Shown here piece by piece: positions 1-9,184 of a DNA stretch of 64,000 bases. Every line of letters starts with the position of its first letter. Position 1 is the first letter of the stretch. The translations under genes and the position numbers were made by a program. The notes under the pieces are model-generated. The model searched no databases and was not told the origin of the DNA. It saw nothing but the letters and a program-made list of their open reading frames with translations. Source of the DNA: Caulobacter hibisci (GTDB lineage: Bacteria > Pseudomonadota > Alphaproteobacteria > Caulobacterales > Caulobacteraceae); contig NZ_JADWOX010000008.1 in assembly GCF_016135805.1 (NCBI RefSeq), forward strand, positions 62,001 through 126,000. The letters run 5' to 3'.

Positions 1-850
1 AGAGGCCGTCGCGAGCCGAGCCTTCGGCGGCGCGGGCGATCAGGGCCAGGGCGTCAGCGTCGATCCGCGCCCCTTCCTTCTGCGAGATGCGGTCGAAGTG
101 CTTGGCCAGCACGTCCGGCTCGATCCGGCGCAGGTCGAAGCGCTGGGTGCGCGACAGGATCGTCACCGGCACCTTGCGGATCTCGGTGGTGGCGAAGATG
201 AACTTGGCGTGCGGCGGCGGCTCTTCCAGCGTCTTCAGCAGGGCGTTGAACGCCGCCGTCGACAGCATGTGCACTTCGTCGATGATGTAGACCTTGTAGC
301 GCGCCTCGACCGGGGCGTAGCGCACCCCGTCCAGCAGCTCGCGCATCTCGTCGACCTTGGTGCGCGAGGCGGCGTCGAGCTCCAGCACGTCCATGTGCCG
401 ACCCTCGATGATCGAGCGGCAGTGGCGCCCCTCGACCGTCAGGTCGACGCTGGGGCCGTGGACGGTGTCGCTCTCATAGTTCAGGGCCCGGGCCAGCAGG
501 CGGGCGGTCGTGGTCTTGCCGACCCCGCGGACGCCGGTGAGCATGAAGGCGTGGGCGATGCGGCCGGTGGTGAACGCATTGGCCAGGGTGCGGACCATGG
601 CCTCCTGGCCGATCAGGTCCTCGAAGGTGCGCGGGCGGTACTTGCGCGCCAGCACGGTGTAGGCCGCGCCGAGCTCTTCCGGTTCGGGCTCGGGCAGCGG
701 CTTGTCCGCGACGACCGGCGCCTGAACAGGCGCGGCCGCCTCGCCGAAGATGTCGGCCGTGTTCTCGTCGCGCTCGGCCACGTCCTCGCGGTCGAAGGCG
801 GGCTCGTCCCACGGCGGGGCGGAATCGGGCGTGAGGTCTTGGTCGGCCAT
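1..850 (-). CDS. dnaX: DNA polymerase III subunit gamma/tau (5' part, runs off left edge)
   Basis: Clamp-loader ATPase subunit of the replicative DNA polymerase. About 283 N-terminal codons are present; the gene continues beyond base 1. Visible are the DnaX opening YTVLARKYRPRTFEDLIGQ (about residues 64-82), Walker A GVRGVGKT (106-113), Walker B DEVH (191-194) and the sensor-1 region ATTEIRKVP. The ATG at 850 is followed by about 60 acidic, proline-rich residues before the conserved core. The zinc module between Walker A and Walker B keeps only one cysteine (about C144); E. coli DnaX has four. The small SRP RNA gene lies 86 bp upstream on the same strand, a common arrangement. Identity is certain; only the C-terminal tau part is unseen. 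Confidence 0.96.
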   Translation of the reverse strand, partial: MADQDLTPDSAPPWDEPAFDREDVAERDENTADIFGEAAAPVQAPVVADKPLPEPEPEELGAAYTVLARKYRPRTFEDLIGQEAMVRTLANAFTTGRIAHAFMLTGVRGVGKTTTARLLARALNYESDTVHGPSVDLTVEGRHCRSIIEGRHMDVLELDAASRTKVDEMRELLDGVRYAPVEARYKVYIIDEVHMLSTAAFNALLKTLEEPPPHAKFIFATTEIRKVPVTILSRTQRFDLRRIEPDVLAKHFDRISQKEGARIDADALALIARAAEGSARDGL

Positions 851-936
851 GGGCGCAGTCTAGAGCGTCGGACGGCGCGGCAAAAGGCTCGCGCGCGAAT
901 GCATCCGGTCAATGCTGACTAATTTTGGGGGAAGGT

Positions 937-1030
937 GGAGACCGGCAGACGACCCGAGGGTGATCTCGTTGTGGCTGCTGCCTCTCGGCCCTGACCAGGT
1001 TGGCGAGGCCATCGTCCGTCGCCGATCTCC
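937..1030 (-). ncRNA. ffs: Small signal recognition particle RNA (4.5S type)
   Basis: On the minus strand the segment reads the conserved SRP domain IV: AACCTGGTCAGGGCC, a GAGA tetraloop, then GGCAGCAGCC. The 5' end GGAGATCGGC pairs with the 3' end GCCGGTCTCC, and GGACGA pairs with TCGTCT further in, giving the long hairpin expected of a bacterial 4.5S RNA of about 95 nt. The tetraloop is GAGA rather than the GGAA of E. coli; both are GNRA loops. The RNA partners Ffh in co-translational membrane targeting. Ends were set from the terminal helix and may be off by a few bases. A short ORF on the opposite strand here (912-1124) is not a gene. Confidence 0.9.
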
Positions 1031-1037
1031 GAGGGGG

Positions 1038-1066
1038 TATATCGCGACTCATCGATCGATATGCAA
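1038..1066 (-). promoter_or_regulatory. Probable promoter of the SRP RNA gene
   Basis: On the minus strand TTGCAT (1066-1061) and GATATA (1043-1038) are separated by 17 bp. The -10 element ends 7 bp before the inferred 5' end of the RNA at 1030. A GANTC site (1046-1050), the CcrM methylation target in Caulobacter, falls in the spacer. Confidence 0.5.
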
Positions 1067-1169
1067 GCGTCCAGAGGGTCGCAGACGAAAGTCGCGGCGG
1101 TTTCCGGTGGGCGAAAAGGCCTGACGCTAGGCGGTGACGACTCCGCGTGGCTGGGCTACAGAATCAACC

Positions 1170-2114
1170 ATGCCGCTTTCCGAGATCGTCAACATCTTCG
1201 CGGGCAACCCGCTGGACCGCGCCAGCGAGCGCCGAGGCGACGCCAGCTGGATCGCCGAGAAGCTGGAGGACGCCCAGTCCCTGGCCGTCGCCGTCTGGAA
1301 CGGCAAGGTGCTGATCGAGGACGCGCCGGGCGCCGACGGCGAACCCAGCGGCGTCCAGATCGCCTATCTGCGCGCCGACATGGCCAAGGAGCTGGCCGGC
1401 ACCGACGAGCGCCTGCTGTTCATGGGCCTGTGGAAGGACATCGCCGTCTTCGCCGTCGACCTGGAAGGCGCGGCCGACCCGTCCGAGGGCGCGCTGTCGG
1501 GCCTGGGCCGGTTCGAGGAACTGCGCGGCGCGGCCGCCACCCTGCCCGCCCCGGACGCCGGCATACTGGGCACCGCCAAGTCGATGTTCGAGTGGCGGCG
1601 CAAGCATCCGTTCTGCGCCAATTGCGGCCAGAAGAGCGAGATTTCCGACGGCGGCTGGAAGCGCATCTGCCCGGCCTGCCATGCCGAGCACTTCCCCCGC
1701 ACCGACCCGGTGGCGATCATGCTGGCCGTGCACGGCGGCAAGTGCCTGCTGGGCCGTCAGGCGGCCTGGCCGCAAGGCATGTTCTCGGCCCTGGCCGGTT
1801 TCATCGAGCCCGGCGAGACCATCGAGGAGGCCTGCGCCCGCGAGCTGAAGGAAGAGGCGGGCCTGATCGCCACCAAGGTCCGCTACCACTCCAGCCAGCC
1901 CTGGCCGTTCCCCGCCTCGCTGATGATGGGCCTGATCGCCGAGGTCGACAGCGACCAGGCCGCCCCCGACCAGACCGAGCTCGAGGCCGTCCGCTGGTTC
2001 GACAAGGACGAGGCGAAAGCCCTGATCCGCGGCGAGATCGAAGACGCGTTCGCGCCGCCGACGCTGGCGATCGCGCATCAACTGATCAAGACGTGGTGCG
2101 AGTCTGACGACTGA
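1170..2114 (+). CDS. nudC: NADH pyrophosphatase (NudC-type Nudix hydrolase)
   Basis: Cleaves NAD(H) to NMN(H) plus AMP; family members also remove NAD caps from RNA. The 314-residue protein has an N-terminal domain, a four-cysteine zinc ribbon (C149, C152, C167, C170) and a Nudix domain. The Nudix box runs from about G210, with the core RELKEEAGL. The NADH-specific signature SQPWPFPAS follows (about residue 242), separating NudC from other Nudix enzymes. I chose the ATG at 1170 because the protein then begins like the family (MPLSEIVNIF); an in-frame ATG at 1134 would add 12 unlike residues. It reads away from ffs/dnaX, and a palindromic repeat follows the stop. Confidence 0.93.
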   Translation: MPLSEIVNIFAGNPLDRASERRGDASWIAEKLEDAQSLAVAVWNGKVLIEDAPGADGEPSGVQIAYLRADMAKELAGTDERLLFMGLWKDIAVFAVDLEGAADPSEGALSGLGRFEELRGAAATLPAPDAGILGTAKSMFEWRRKHPFCANCGQKSEISDGGWKRICPACHAEHFPRTDPVAIMLAVHGGKCLLGRQAAWPQGMFSALAGFIEPGETIEEACARELKEEAGLIATKVRYHSSQPWPFPASLMMGLIAEVDSDQAAPDQTELEAVRWFDKDEAKALIRGEIEDAFAPPTLAIAHQLIKTWCESDD

Positions 2115-2116
2115 CC

Positions 2117-2279
2117 CTTCTCCCCTTGCGGGAGAAGGTGGCGCCGAAGGCGTCGGATGAGGGGTCTCTCAAAAGAAAACCACCTCGCCCGACCTGACCG
2201 CCCCCGCAGCGTCGAAGCCTGAGAGACCCCTCACCCGACCTGCTTCGCAGGCCACCCTTTCCCGCAAGGGGAGAGGGAT
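2117..2279. repeat. Composite intergenic palindrome, family A copy 1
   Basis: Outer arms CCTTCTCCCCTTGCGGGAG and CCCTTTCCCGCAAGGGGAG bracket a second inverted pair (GATGAGGGGTCTCTC and GAGAGACCCCTCACC). It starts just after the nudC stop and ends at the stop of the convergent MAPEG gene, so it probably also serves as a two-way 3' end hairpin. The centre lacks the CGCCGCGAC mini-hairpin seen in some other copies. Confidence 0.85.
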
Positions 2280-2695
2280 CAGGAGAGGAACCGCACCCAC
2301 TCCCGCACCACCATCGCCCCCAGCACGATCGTGCTCAGCGAGAACACCGCGAACCGCGCCAGAACGATATTCACGCTGGCCTGGATCAGGCTGTGCAGCA
2401 CCCTCAGGCCCACATAGGCCCAGGCCAGAGCCACCGCCGCCCCGTCCGCATGGCCCGCGACCGCGATCGCCAGGGCCGCCGCGTAGAAGATCGTCGGCTG
2501 TTCCATCAGGTGGTTGTAGTTGTCGGCCGCCTGCCGGGCGGCGTCGGGCAGGCCCGTGAGCGCGCCGGGAAACCGCGCGTCCTGCGGCTTGATCCCGGCC
2601 TTGGTCATGGCCGGCAGGCGCTGGGCGTACATCCACACCCAGATCAGCAGCGACCAGCTCACCAGCGCCAACACCGGCGCGATCATCGTGTTCAT
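2279..2695 (-). CDS. MAPEG family membrane protein
   Basis: A 138-residue membrane protein with about four hydrophobic helices (near residues 5-23, 68-88, 90-110 and 115-133). It fits the MAPEG fold (membrane-associated proteins in eicosanoid and glutathione metabolism). The signature stretch NYNHLMEQPTIFYAAAL (about 60-76) matches bacterial MAPEG proteins. Their substrates are mostly unknown; some are glutathione transferases. It lies alone between a repeat and rnhA, 75 bp downstream of the latter on the same strand. Family call is solid; the reaction cannot be inferred. Confidence 0.85.
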   Translation of the reverse strand: MNTMIAPVLALVSWSLLIWVWMYAQRLPAMTKAGIKPQDARFPGALTGLPDAARQAADNYNHLMEQPTIFYAAALAIAVAGHADGAAVALAWAYVGLRVLHSLIQASVNIVLARFAVFSLSTIVLGAMVVREWVRFLS

Positions 2696-2770
2696 GGCTT
2701 TGCCTCCCCAGGCGTTCTTCTTTCGGGGAGGCTATCGATGGAACGGCGTTTCGCGAAGCGTGACGTGCGG

Positions 2771-3217
2771 TCAGCGCTTCTTCAGCGTCTCTTCCATGCC
2801 CCGGCGAGCCAGCTCGTCGGCGCGTTCGTTGTGCTCGTGGCCGGCGTGGCCCTTGACCCAGCGCCAGTCGATCTCGTGGCGCAGGCGGGCCGCGTCGAGG
2901 CGCTGCCACAGGTCGACGTTCTTGACCGGGCTCTTGTCGGCGGTCTTCCAGCCCTTGGCCTTCCAGCCATGGATCCACTGGGTGACGCCCTTCATCACAT
3001 ACTGGCTGTCGGTGTGCAGCTCGGCCTTGGTCGGGCGGTTAAGCGCCTCCAAGGCCATGATCGCGCCCATCAGCTCCATGCGGTTGTTGGTGGTCGCCAG
3101 GTCGCCGCCGCAGATTTCCTTGCGCTTGTCGCCGTACATCAGCACCGCGCCCCAGCCGCCGGGGCCGGGATTCCCGCGGCAGGCGCCGTCGGTATAGATG
3201 ATCAGTTTCGGGGTCAC
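2771..3217 (-). CDS. rnhA: Ribonuclease HI
   Basis: Degrades the RNA strand of RNA-DNA hybrids (R-loops, primers). The 148-residue protein shows the four catalytic carboxylates in order: Asp in [17 protein letters not shown], Glu in [10 protein letters not shown], Asp in LHTDSQYV, and the last Asp in NERADELAR after the family GHAGHEHN loop. The start is a GTG at 3217. It overlaps the thrB stop as GTGA, which argues for translational coupling; the reading frame is open further upstream, but the family begins here. The order ispH-thrB-rnhA is conserved in many Alphaproteobacteria. Confidence 0.95.
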   Translation of the reverse strand: MTPKLIIYTDGACRGNPGPGGWGAVLMYGDKRKEICGGDLATTNNRMELMGAIMALEALNRPTKAELHTDSQYVMKGVTQWIHGWKAKGWKTADKSPVKNVDLWQRLDAARLRHEIDWRWVKGHAGHEHNERADELARRGMEETLKKR

Positions 3218-4176
3218 TGCGAGGATCCGAACAGCGACAGGCCTTCGCGGTGCACCGCCAGCTTGCGCTCGTATTCCAACGGATCCTTCGGGCGCACCAG
3301 GGCCCCGGCCGGGGTGGCGTTCCAGTCGGCCAGTCGCGTCAGGAAGAAGCGGATGGCCGCGCCGCGCGCCAGGATCGGCAGGGCGTCGCGCTCGGCCGGG
3401 CTCAAGGGACGGCGGCGCTCGTAGCCGGCGATCAGGGCGCGGGCGGCGGTGACGTTGAAGCTGCCGTCGGCCTCGAAGCACCAGGCGTTCAGGGTCACGG
3501 CCACGTCGTAGGCGTAGGCGTCGTCGCAGGCGAAGTAGAAGTCGATCGCAGCGGCGAACTTGCCGTCGGTCTTGAAGAACACGTTGTCGGGGAAGTAGTC
3601 GGCGTGGATGGTCCCCGTCGGCAGGTTGCGCGGCCAGGCCAGGGACAGCTCGGCCAGGTCCTTGTCGATCACGGCCGACAGGCCTGGCTTCAGGTCCTCG
3701 GCGGCCTGGCGGTGCTTGGAGAACAGCGGCGCCCAGTGCGGCTGGCCCAGGTCGTTGGCGCGGCGGCCGGCATAGCCCTCGCCCGACAGGTGCAGCCAGG
3801 CCAGGCCCTCTCCGGCCTCGCGGCAGTGGGCCGGGGTCGGCTTGCGCACGGAAAGGCCCGGCAGGAACTCGACGATGGCCGCCGGCTTGCCGCGCAGGGT
3901 CTTGAGGTTCTTGCCCGCCTTGTCGGCGATCGGCCGGGCCGAGGGGTAGCCGCGGTCGGCCAGCCAGCCCAGCAGGTCGAGGAAATAGGGCAGGTCCTCG
4001 GGCCGCGCGCGGCGCTCGTAGACCGTCAGGATGTAGCGGCCGGTCTCGGTCTCCAGCAGGAAGTTGGAGTTCTCCACGCCCTCGGCGATGCCCTTGAACG
4101 CCAGCGGGGCGCCCAGGTCGTACTCGGCCAGGAAGGCTTCGAGCTCTTGGTCGGTGATGTCGGTATAGACGGCCAT
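3214..4176 (-). CDS. thrB: Homoserine kinase (APH-like type)
   Basis: Phosphorylates homoserine in threonine synthesis. The 320-residue protein is the aminoglycoside-phosphotransferase-like ThrB found in Alphaproteobacteria, not the GHMP-kinase type of E. coli. Seen are the N-terminal [10 protein letters not shown] nucleotide loop, the catalytic [12 protein letters not shown] (about residues 190-201) and the metal-binding [11 protein letters not shown]. The ATG at 4176 gives MAVYTDI, as in relatives; an ATG 21 bp upstream adds an unlike MAPHPAG. Its stop overlaps the rnhA start by 4 bp. Confidence 0.94.
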   Translation of the reverse strand: MAVYTDITDQELEAFLAEYDLGAPLAFKGIAEGVENSNFLLETETGRYILTVYERRARPEDLPYFLDLLGWLADRGYPSARPIADKAGKNLKTLRGKPAAIVEFLPGLSVRKPTPAHCREAGEGLAWLHLSGEGYAGRRANDLGQPHWAPLFSKHRQAAEDLKPGLSAVIDKDLAELSLAWPRNLPTGTIHADYFPDNVFFKTDGKFAAAIDFYFACDDAYAYDVAVTLNAWCFEADGSFNVTAARALIAGYERRRPLSPAERDALPILARGAAIRFFLTRLADWNATPAGALVRPKDPLEYERKLAVHREGLSLFGSSQ

Positions 4177-4228
4177 GCCGGCGGGATGCGGCGCCACGCG
4201 CTGGCGGTCAAGCGGCCGCTTTTAGAAT

Positions 4229-4372
4229 CCCTCTCCCAGAGGGAGAGGGAGGGGCCCACCGCGAAGCGGTGGGAGGGTGAGGGGTTACGAGGTCGGACGG
4301 CGTGCCGGCACTCCGTCGGACGCCGTAACCCCTCACCCCGACCCTCTCCCTATGGGAGAGGGAGACTGTTTA
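4229..4372. repeat. Intergenic palindrome, family A variant
   Basis: Arms CCCTCTCCCAGAGGGAGAGGG and CCCTCTCCCTATGGGAGAGGG each form a short hairpin. They flank GTGAGGGGTTACGAGG and CCGTAACCCCTCACC, which pair with each other. It lies between ispH and thrB, so it separates two genes that are otherwise expected to be co-transcribed. The arm sequence differs from the main family A (CCAGAGGG/CTATGGG instead of CTTGCGGG). Confidence 0.8.
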
Positions 4373-4377
4373 TTCCT

Positions 4378-5340
4378 CTAAGCGGTCGTCAACAGACGCG
4401 GCAGCTTGAAGGTCACGGTCTCACGGGCCTCGACCAGTTCCTCGATGGTCAGGTCGAAGTGGCCGCTGATGGCGTCGATGACGCCCTGGACCAGGTCTTC
4501 CGGGGCCGAGGCGCCGGCGGTCAGGCCGATGGTCTGCACGCCCTCGAACCAGCTCCACTCAAGGCCCGAGGCGTCGTCGATCAGATAGGCGGCCTTGGCG
4601 CCGGCCTTCAGGCCCACTTCCTTCAGGCGCACCGAGTTGGACGAGTTGCGCGAGCCGACCACCAGGATCAGGTCGGAAGCCTCGGCCAGCATCTTCACCG
4701 CGTCCTGGCGGTTGGTGGTGGCGTAGCAGATGTCTTCCTTGTGCGGGGCGGCGATGGTCGGGAAGCGCTGTTTGAGCAGGGCGACCATGTCGGCGGTGTC
4801 GTCGACCGACAGGGTGGTCTGGGTCAGGAAGGCCACGTTCGAGGCGTCCTTCGGCTGCCAGGTGCGGGCGTCCTCGATGTCCTCGATCAGGGTCACCGTG
4901 CCCTCGGGCAGCTGGCCCATGGTGCCGACCACTTCCGGGTGGCCGGCATGGCCGATCAGCACGATCTCGCGCTGGTTGTCGAAGTGCTTCTGGGCCTCGA
5001 CATGGACCTTGGAGACCAGCGGGCAGGTGGCGTCGAGATAGATCATCTGCCGCGACTTGGCCTCGGCCGGCACCGATTTGGGCACGCCGTGGGCCGAGAA
5101 CACCACCGGACGATCGTCCGGGGCCTCGTCCAGCTCCTCGATGAAGATCGCGCCCAGGGCCTTCAGCCGGTCGACCACGTGGCGGTTATGGACGATCTCG
5201 TGGCGCACATAGACCGGCGCGCCGAACTTCTCGATGGCCCGCTCGACGATCTGGATGGCGCGGTCCACCCCGGCGCAGAAGCCGCGCGGGCTGGCCAGGA
5301 ACAGACGGAGCTGGGGACGGGTCGGCGCGTCGGAGGTCAT
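4378..5340 (-). CDS. ispH: 4-hydroxy-3-methylbut-2-enyl diphosphate reductase
   Basis: Last enzyme of the non-mevalonate (MEP) isoprenoid pathway; a [4Fe-4S] enzyme releasing IPP and DMAPP. The 320-residue protein keeps the three cluster cysteines, in [23 protein letters not shown] and ICYATTNRQ. It also has the substrate-binding [14 protein letters not shown] and [11 protein letters not shown] motifs. The ATG at 5340 is preferred over one 114 bp upstream because the protein then starts just before the conserved [13 protein letters not shown]. It heads the ispH-thrB-rnhA group; a palindromic repeat separates it from thrB. Confidence 0.96.
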   Translation of the reverse strand: MTSDAPTRPQLRLFLASPRGFCAGVDRAIQIVERAIEKFGAPVYVRHEIVHNRHVVDRLKALGAIFIEELDEAPDDRPVVFSAHGVPKSVPAEAKSRQMIYLDATCPLVSKVHVEAQKHFDNQREIVLIGHAGHPEVVGTMGQLPEGTVTLIEDIEDARTWQPKDASNVAFLTQTTLSVDDTADMVALLKQRFPTIAAPHKEDICYATTNRQDAVKMLAEASDLILVVGSRNSSNSVRLKEVGLKAGAKAAYLIDDASGLEWSWFEGVQTIGLTAGASAPEDLVQGVIDAISGHFDLTIEELVEARETVTFKLPRLLTTA

Positions 5341-5528
5341 GGCGCGGAACCTAAGCGTTTGGCGGCCCCGGCGCCAGACCCGTGCGCCGCCGGCCTGCGT
5401 GATGCAGCGTTTGACGTCAGGCCTGCAACGCGCGCCCGTTGCGAGGTCACGCATATGCCTTTATCAGGCTGCATTGACGCCGGCTGGGGCTATCCCGACT
5501 TGGCAATCCTTCTCGAACCGGACGTTTC

Positions 5529-6251
5529 ATGCGCCGCACGCTTTCCGTCGCCCTCAGCGCCACCATGGCCCTGTCGTTCGCCATGACCGCCGTCGGCGCT
5601 CACGCCCAGATGGGCGGCGGCATGGGCGGCCAGGGCGGCCCCGGCGGCGGCGGCCAAGGCGGTGACGACGACGGCGGCAAGAAGAAGAAGCGCGACGAGG
5701 AGTGGAACCAGCCCAAGGCGCCGCTGGCCCAGCTGCGCAACGCCGGCCCCTGCCCCTTCGTGAAGGTGCTGTACGACGCCAGCCGCTATGTCGAATTCAA
5801 GGGCGGCAAGGAAAGCAGCGCCGCCGCCGGCTACACCGGCGAGATCCAGGGCGTGTCCTCGGGCTGCGCCTACAAGAACGACGAGCCGATCAAGATGCAG
5901 GTCGAGGTGCTGTTCGCCCTGGGCCGCGGTCCCGAGGCCGTCGAGCCGCGCAAGACCTATCGCTACTGGGTGGCCGTGACCGAGCGCAACAAGTCGGTTC
6001 TGGCCAAGGAATATTTCGACCTGCCCATCACCTTCCCGGCCAGCGGCGACCGCGTCTACGCCACCGAGAAGCTGCAGACCATCACCATCCCGCGCGCCGA
6101 CATCAAGACGAGCGGCGGCAATTTCGAGGTCCTGATCGGCTTCGACGTCACCCCGGAAATGGCCGCCTTCAACCGTGACGGCAAGCGCTTCCGGGTCAAC
6201 GCCGGCCAGGTCGCCCAGGGCCAGCAAGCAGGGACTCCTCCTAAGCAATGA
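5529..6251 (+). CDS. Secreted glycine/lysine-rich protein of unknown function
   Basis: 240 residues. A clear signal peptide (basic MRR, hydrophobic core, AHA cleavage near residue 26) is followed by a glycine-rich, then acidic, then KKKKR low-complexity linker to about residue 55. A folded domain with two cysteines (in GPCPFVK and SSGCAYK) follows. The Tat-like double arginine lacks the usual consensus, so Sec export is more likely. I recognise no enzymatic motif. The stop overlaps the argS start as ATGA, so the two genes are translated as a unit; an exported protein tied to a tRNA synthetase is an odd pairing. The start is fixed by the signal peptide. Confidence 0.8.
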   Translation: MRRTLSVALSATMALSFAMTAVGAHAQMGGGMGGQGGPGGGGQGGDDDGGKKKKRDEEWNQPKAPLAQLRNAGPCPFVKVLYDASRYVEFKGGKESSAAAGYTGEIQGVSSGCAYKNDEPIKMQVEVLFALGRGPEAVEPRKTYRYWVAVTERNKSVLAKEYFDLPITFPASGDRVYATEKLQTITIPRADIKTSGGNFEVLIGFDVTPEMAAFNRDGKRFRVNAGQVAQGQQAGTPPKQ

Positions 6252-8089
6252 ACGATTTGAAGCGGTCCTTGAGCGAGGCGGCCGCGGCCGCTTTCCAGGC
6301 CGCCGGACTGTCTCCCGACTTCGGGCGCGTCACGGCGTCCGACCGGCCCGACCTTGCCGACTTCCAGTGCAACGGCGCCCTCGCGGCCGCCAAGAGCGCC
6401 AAGCGCAATCCCCGAGAGATCGCCGTCCAGGTGGTCGAGCAGCTGAAGGCCGATCCGCGCCTGGCCTCGGTGGAGATCGCCGGCGTCGGCTTCATCAACA
6501 TGCGCGTCAGCCCCTCGGCCCTGGCCGAGCGCGCCGACCAGATCGCCGCCGACGACCGCGCCGGCGCCGTGCTGCTGTCTGAGCCCCGCCGTGTGCTGGT
6601 CGACTATGCAGGCCCCAACGTCGCCAAGCCGATGCACGTGGGCCACCTGCGCGCCTCGATCATCGGCGAGTCGATCAAGCGCCTGTACCGCTTCCGCGGC
6701 GACACGGTGGTGGGCGACGCCCACTTCGGCGACTGGGGCTTCCAGATGGGCCTGCTCATCACCGCGGTGATGGACGAAGACGCCTTCATCGCCGCCCTGA
6801 TGGCCAAGCTGCCGGACGCCCCGCGCGATTTCACCGCCGCCGACGAGGCCAAGGTGCGCGCCGAGTTCGCCGGCCGGGTGACCCTGGCCGACCTAGACCG
6901 ACTGTATCCGGCCGCCGCCGCGCGCGCCAAGGAAGACGTCGAGTATCGCGACCGCGCCCGCAAGGCGACGGCCGACCTGCAGAACGGCCGCTTCGGCTAC
7001 CGCCTGCTGTGGAAGCACTTCGTCGAGGTTAGCCGCGTGGCCCTGGAGCGCGAGTTCCATGCCCTGGGCGTCGACTTCGACCTGTGGAAGGGCGAGAGCG
7101 ACGCCGACCCGCTGATCGCGCCGATGGTGCGCCAGCTGGAGGACAAGGGCCTGTTGGTCGAGGACCAGGGCGCCCGCATCGTCCGCGTGGCCCGTCCCGG
7201 CGAGACCAAGAAGAAGAAGCTGCCCGACGGCTCGGTGATCGAGGTCGAAAGCCCCGATCCGCTGCTGGTGGTGTCGTCCGAAGGCTCGGCCATGTACGGC
7301 ACGACCGATCTTGCGACCATCCTCGACCGCCGCCAGTCCTTCGACCCGCACCTGATCCTCTACTGCGTGGACCAGCGCCAGGCCGATCACTTCGAGCAGG
7401 TGTTCCGCGCCGCCTACCTGGCCGGCTACGCCCAGCCGGGCGGCCTGGAGCACATCGGCTTCGGCACCATGAACGGCGCCGACGGCAAGCCCTTCAAGAC
7501 CCGCGCCGGCGGCGTGCTGAAGCTGCACGACCTGATCGAGATGGCCCGCGAAAAGGCCCGCGAGCGCCTGCGCGAAGCCGGCCTCGGTTCAGAACTGTCG
7601 CCGGAAGCCTTCGAGGAGACCGCGCACAAGGTCGGCGTCGCCGCCCTGAAGTTCGCCGACCTGCAGAACTTCCGCGGCACCTCCTACGTCTTCGACCTCG
7701 ACCGCTTCACCAGCTTCGAGGGCAAGACCGGTCCGTACCTGCTGTACCAGACCGTCCGCATCAAGAGCATCCTGCGCAAGGCCGCCGACCAGGCCGCGCA
7801 AGCGGGTCCGGTGATCGTCGCCGAGCCGGCCGAGCGGGACCTGACCCTGCTGCTGGACGGCTTCGAGGGCGCGCTGTCGGAGGCCTACGACAAGAAGGCC
7901 CCCAACTTCGTGGCCGAGCACGCCTACAAGCTGGCCCAGGGCTTCTCGAAGTTCTATGCCGCCTGCCCGATCCTCGGCGCCGATGATGCGGCCGTACGCG
8001 CCTCGCGCCTGACCCTGGCCCAGACGGCGCTGAAGCAGCTGGAACTGGCGCTCGACCTGCTGGGCGTCGAGACGCCCGAACGGATGTAA
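6248..8089 (+). CDS. argS: Arginyl-tRNA synthetase
   Basis: Charges tRNA-Arg. The 613-residue class I synthetase shows the HIGH motif as HVGHLRAS (about residues 131-138) within [18 protein letters not shown]. It has the conserved [15 protein letters not shown] and, in place of KMSKS, the ArgRS-typical GKPFKTRAG. The C-terminal anticodon-binding domain (about 490-613) is complete. It begins 4 bp inside the preceding secreted-protein gene (ATGA overlap), so it probably depends on that gene's ribosomes. A family A repeat begins 6 bp after the stop. Confidence 0.96.
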   Translation: MNDLKRSLSEAAAAAFQAAGLSPDFGRVTASDRPDLADFQCNGALAAAKSAKRNPREIAVQVVEQLKADPRLASVEIAGVGFINMRVSPSALAERADQIAADDRAGAVLLSEPRRVLVDYAGPNVAKPMHVGHLRASIIGESIKRLYRFRGDTVVGDAHFGDWGFQMGLLITAVMDEDAFIAALMAKLPDAPRDFTAADEAKVRAEFAGRVTLADLDRLYPAAAARAKEDVEYRDRARKATADLQNGRFGYRLLWKHFVEVSRVALEREFHALGVDFDLWKGESDADPLIAPMVRQLEDKGLLVEDQGARIVRVARPGETKKKKLPDGSVIEVESPDPLLVVSSEGSAMYGTTDLATILDRRQSFDPHLILYCVDQRQADHFEQVFRAAYLAGYAQPGGLEHIGFGTMNGADGKPFKTRAGGVLKLHDLIEMAREKARERLREAGLGSELSPEAFEETAHKVGVAALKFADLQNFRGTSYVFDLDRFTSFEGKTGPYLLYQTVRIKSILRKAADQAAQAGPVIVAEPAERDLTLLLDGFEGALSEAYDKKAPNFVAEHAYKLAQGFSKFYAACPILGADDAAVRASRLTLAQTALKQLELALDLLGVETPERM

Positions 8090-8095
8090 GCTGAT

Positions 8096-8260
8096 CCCTC
8101 TCCCCTTGCGGGAGAGGGTGGCTCCACGGAGTGGGGTCGGGTGAGGGGTCTCTCAAAAATCAGACGCCGCGACTGCCGATCAGCCGTCGCGGCGTTTTGC
8201 ATTTGAGAGACCCCTCATCCGTCGGCTTTCGCCGACACCTTCTCCCGCAAGGGGAGAAGG
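8096..8260. repeat. Composite intergenic palindrome, family A copy 2
   Basis: Full-length copy: hairpin CCTCTCCCCTTGCGGGAGAGG, then GTGAGGGGTCTCTC, and a central mini-hairpin GACGCCGCGACT...GTCGCGGCGTT. Then GAGAGACCCCTCATC and the closing hairpin CCTTCTCCCGCAAGGGGAGAAGG. It lies between argS and the DUF899 gene. Confidence 0.88.
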
Positions 8261-8328
8261 ACGCCGCGGCGACGCTTGCAAACCATCGCCCCCTGACGTC
8301 CCCTGCCCGCGCCACCGGGAGGACCGCC

Positions 8329-9033
8329 ATGGACGACGCCGCGCCCCTGATCCCCGCCGCCGAGCTCGCCCGCGCCAATCCGGTGCGGATCCCCAACGAA
8401 AGCGCCGAATACCGCGCCGCCCGCACGGCCCTGCTGGCCGAGGAGATCGAGCTGCGCCGCCATATCGAGCGGGTCGCCGCCCAGCGCCGGGCCCTGCCGC
8501 CGGGCGGGCCGGTCGTCGGCGACTACCGCTTCCAGGGCGAGGAGGGCGAGGTCGACTTCGCCGGCCTGTTCCGCGACAAGCCGACCCTGGCCGTCTATTC
8601 CTACATGTTCGGGCCGCAGCGCGAGCGGCCCTGCCCCATGTGCACCAACCTGCTGGGCTCCTGGGAAGGCAACGCCGCCGACATCGACCAGCAGCTGTCG
8701 CTGGCGGTCGTGGCCCGCTCGCCGCTCGACAAGCTGCTGGCCTGGAAGCGCGAGCGCGGCTGGAAGAACCTTCGTCTCTACACCGACCTGACCGGCGACT
8801 ATTCCCGCGACTATTTCGGCTTGCTGCCCGACGGCTCGGAGATTCCGGCCTTCAACGTCTTCTCCCGCCGCGACGGCACGATCCGCCACTTCTGGTCGGG
8901 CGAGATGGCCGACGAAACCGCCGATCCCGGCCAGGACCCCCGCGGCGCGCCCGATCCCGCGCCGCTGTGGATGGTGCTCGACAGCACGCCGGAGGGCCGG
9001 CCGCCCGACTGGTATCCGAAGCTGGATTACTGA
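8329..9033 (+). CDS. DUF899 family thioredoxin-like protein
   Basis: 234 residues, matching the DUF899 family of thioredoxin-fold proteins of unknown role. The signature RPCPMCTNLLGSWEG (about residues 100-114) carries the CPMC motif in place of a classical CxxC. It is followed by FNVFSRRDGTIRHFW. A good Shine-Dalgarno sequence (GGGAGGA, 8317-8323) supports the ATG at 8329. The gene stands alone between two repeats. Family members may act as peroxidase- or disulfide-type redox proteins, but that is inference. Confidence 0.85.
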   Translation: MDDAAPLIPAAELARANPVRIPNESAEYRAARTALLAEEIELRRHIERVAAQRRALPPGGPVVGDYRFQGEEGEVDFAGLFRDKPTLAVYSYMFGPQRERPCPMCTNLLGSWEGNAADIDQQLSLAVVARSPLDKLLAWKRERGWKNLRLYTDLTGDYSRDYFGLLPDGSEIPAFNVFSRRDGTIRHFWSGEMADETADPGQDPRGAPDPAPLWMVLDSTPEGRPPDWYPKLDY

Positions 9034-9060
9034 GGCATTCCCGCACCCCACCACCCGATA

Positions 9061-9157
9061 GATCCCCGCGAAGGCGGGGATCCAAGCCGAGTCCGCGGAT
9101 GACCCACGGCCGCGCCTCCCTCCGAGAGTCAGCTTGGATCCCCGCCTTCGCGGGGAT
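9061..9157. repeat. Intergenic palindrome, family C copy 1
   Basis: GATCCCCGCGAAGGCGGGGATCCAAGC at the left is repeated inverted as GCTTGGATCCCCGCCTTCGCGGGGAT at the right. Each arm is itself a hairpin, and they are about 45 bp apart. It lies between the convergent DUF899 and GH28 genes. The same family recurs at 48757-48858. Confidence 0.85.
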
Positions 9158-9184
9158 GCTCGGTGGAGGTGGAGCCCGCTGACC

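Noticed and set aside
912-1124. A 70-codon ORF upstream of nudC
   Set aside because: It covers the SRP RNA gene on the opposite strand and has no protein-like features.
3250-5586. A 778-codon open frame on the plus strand
   Set aside because: Antisense to thrB and ispH and spanning a repeat; no domain.
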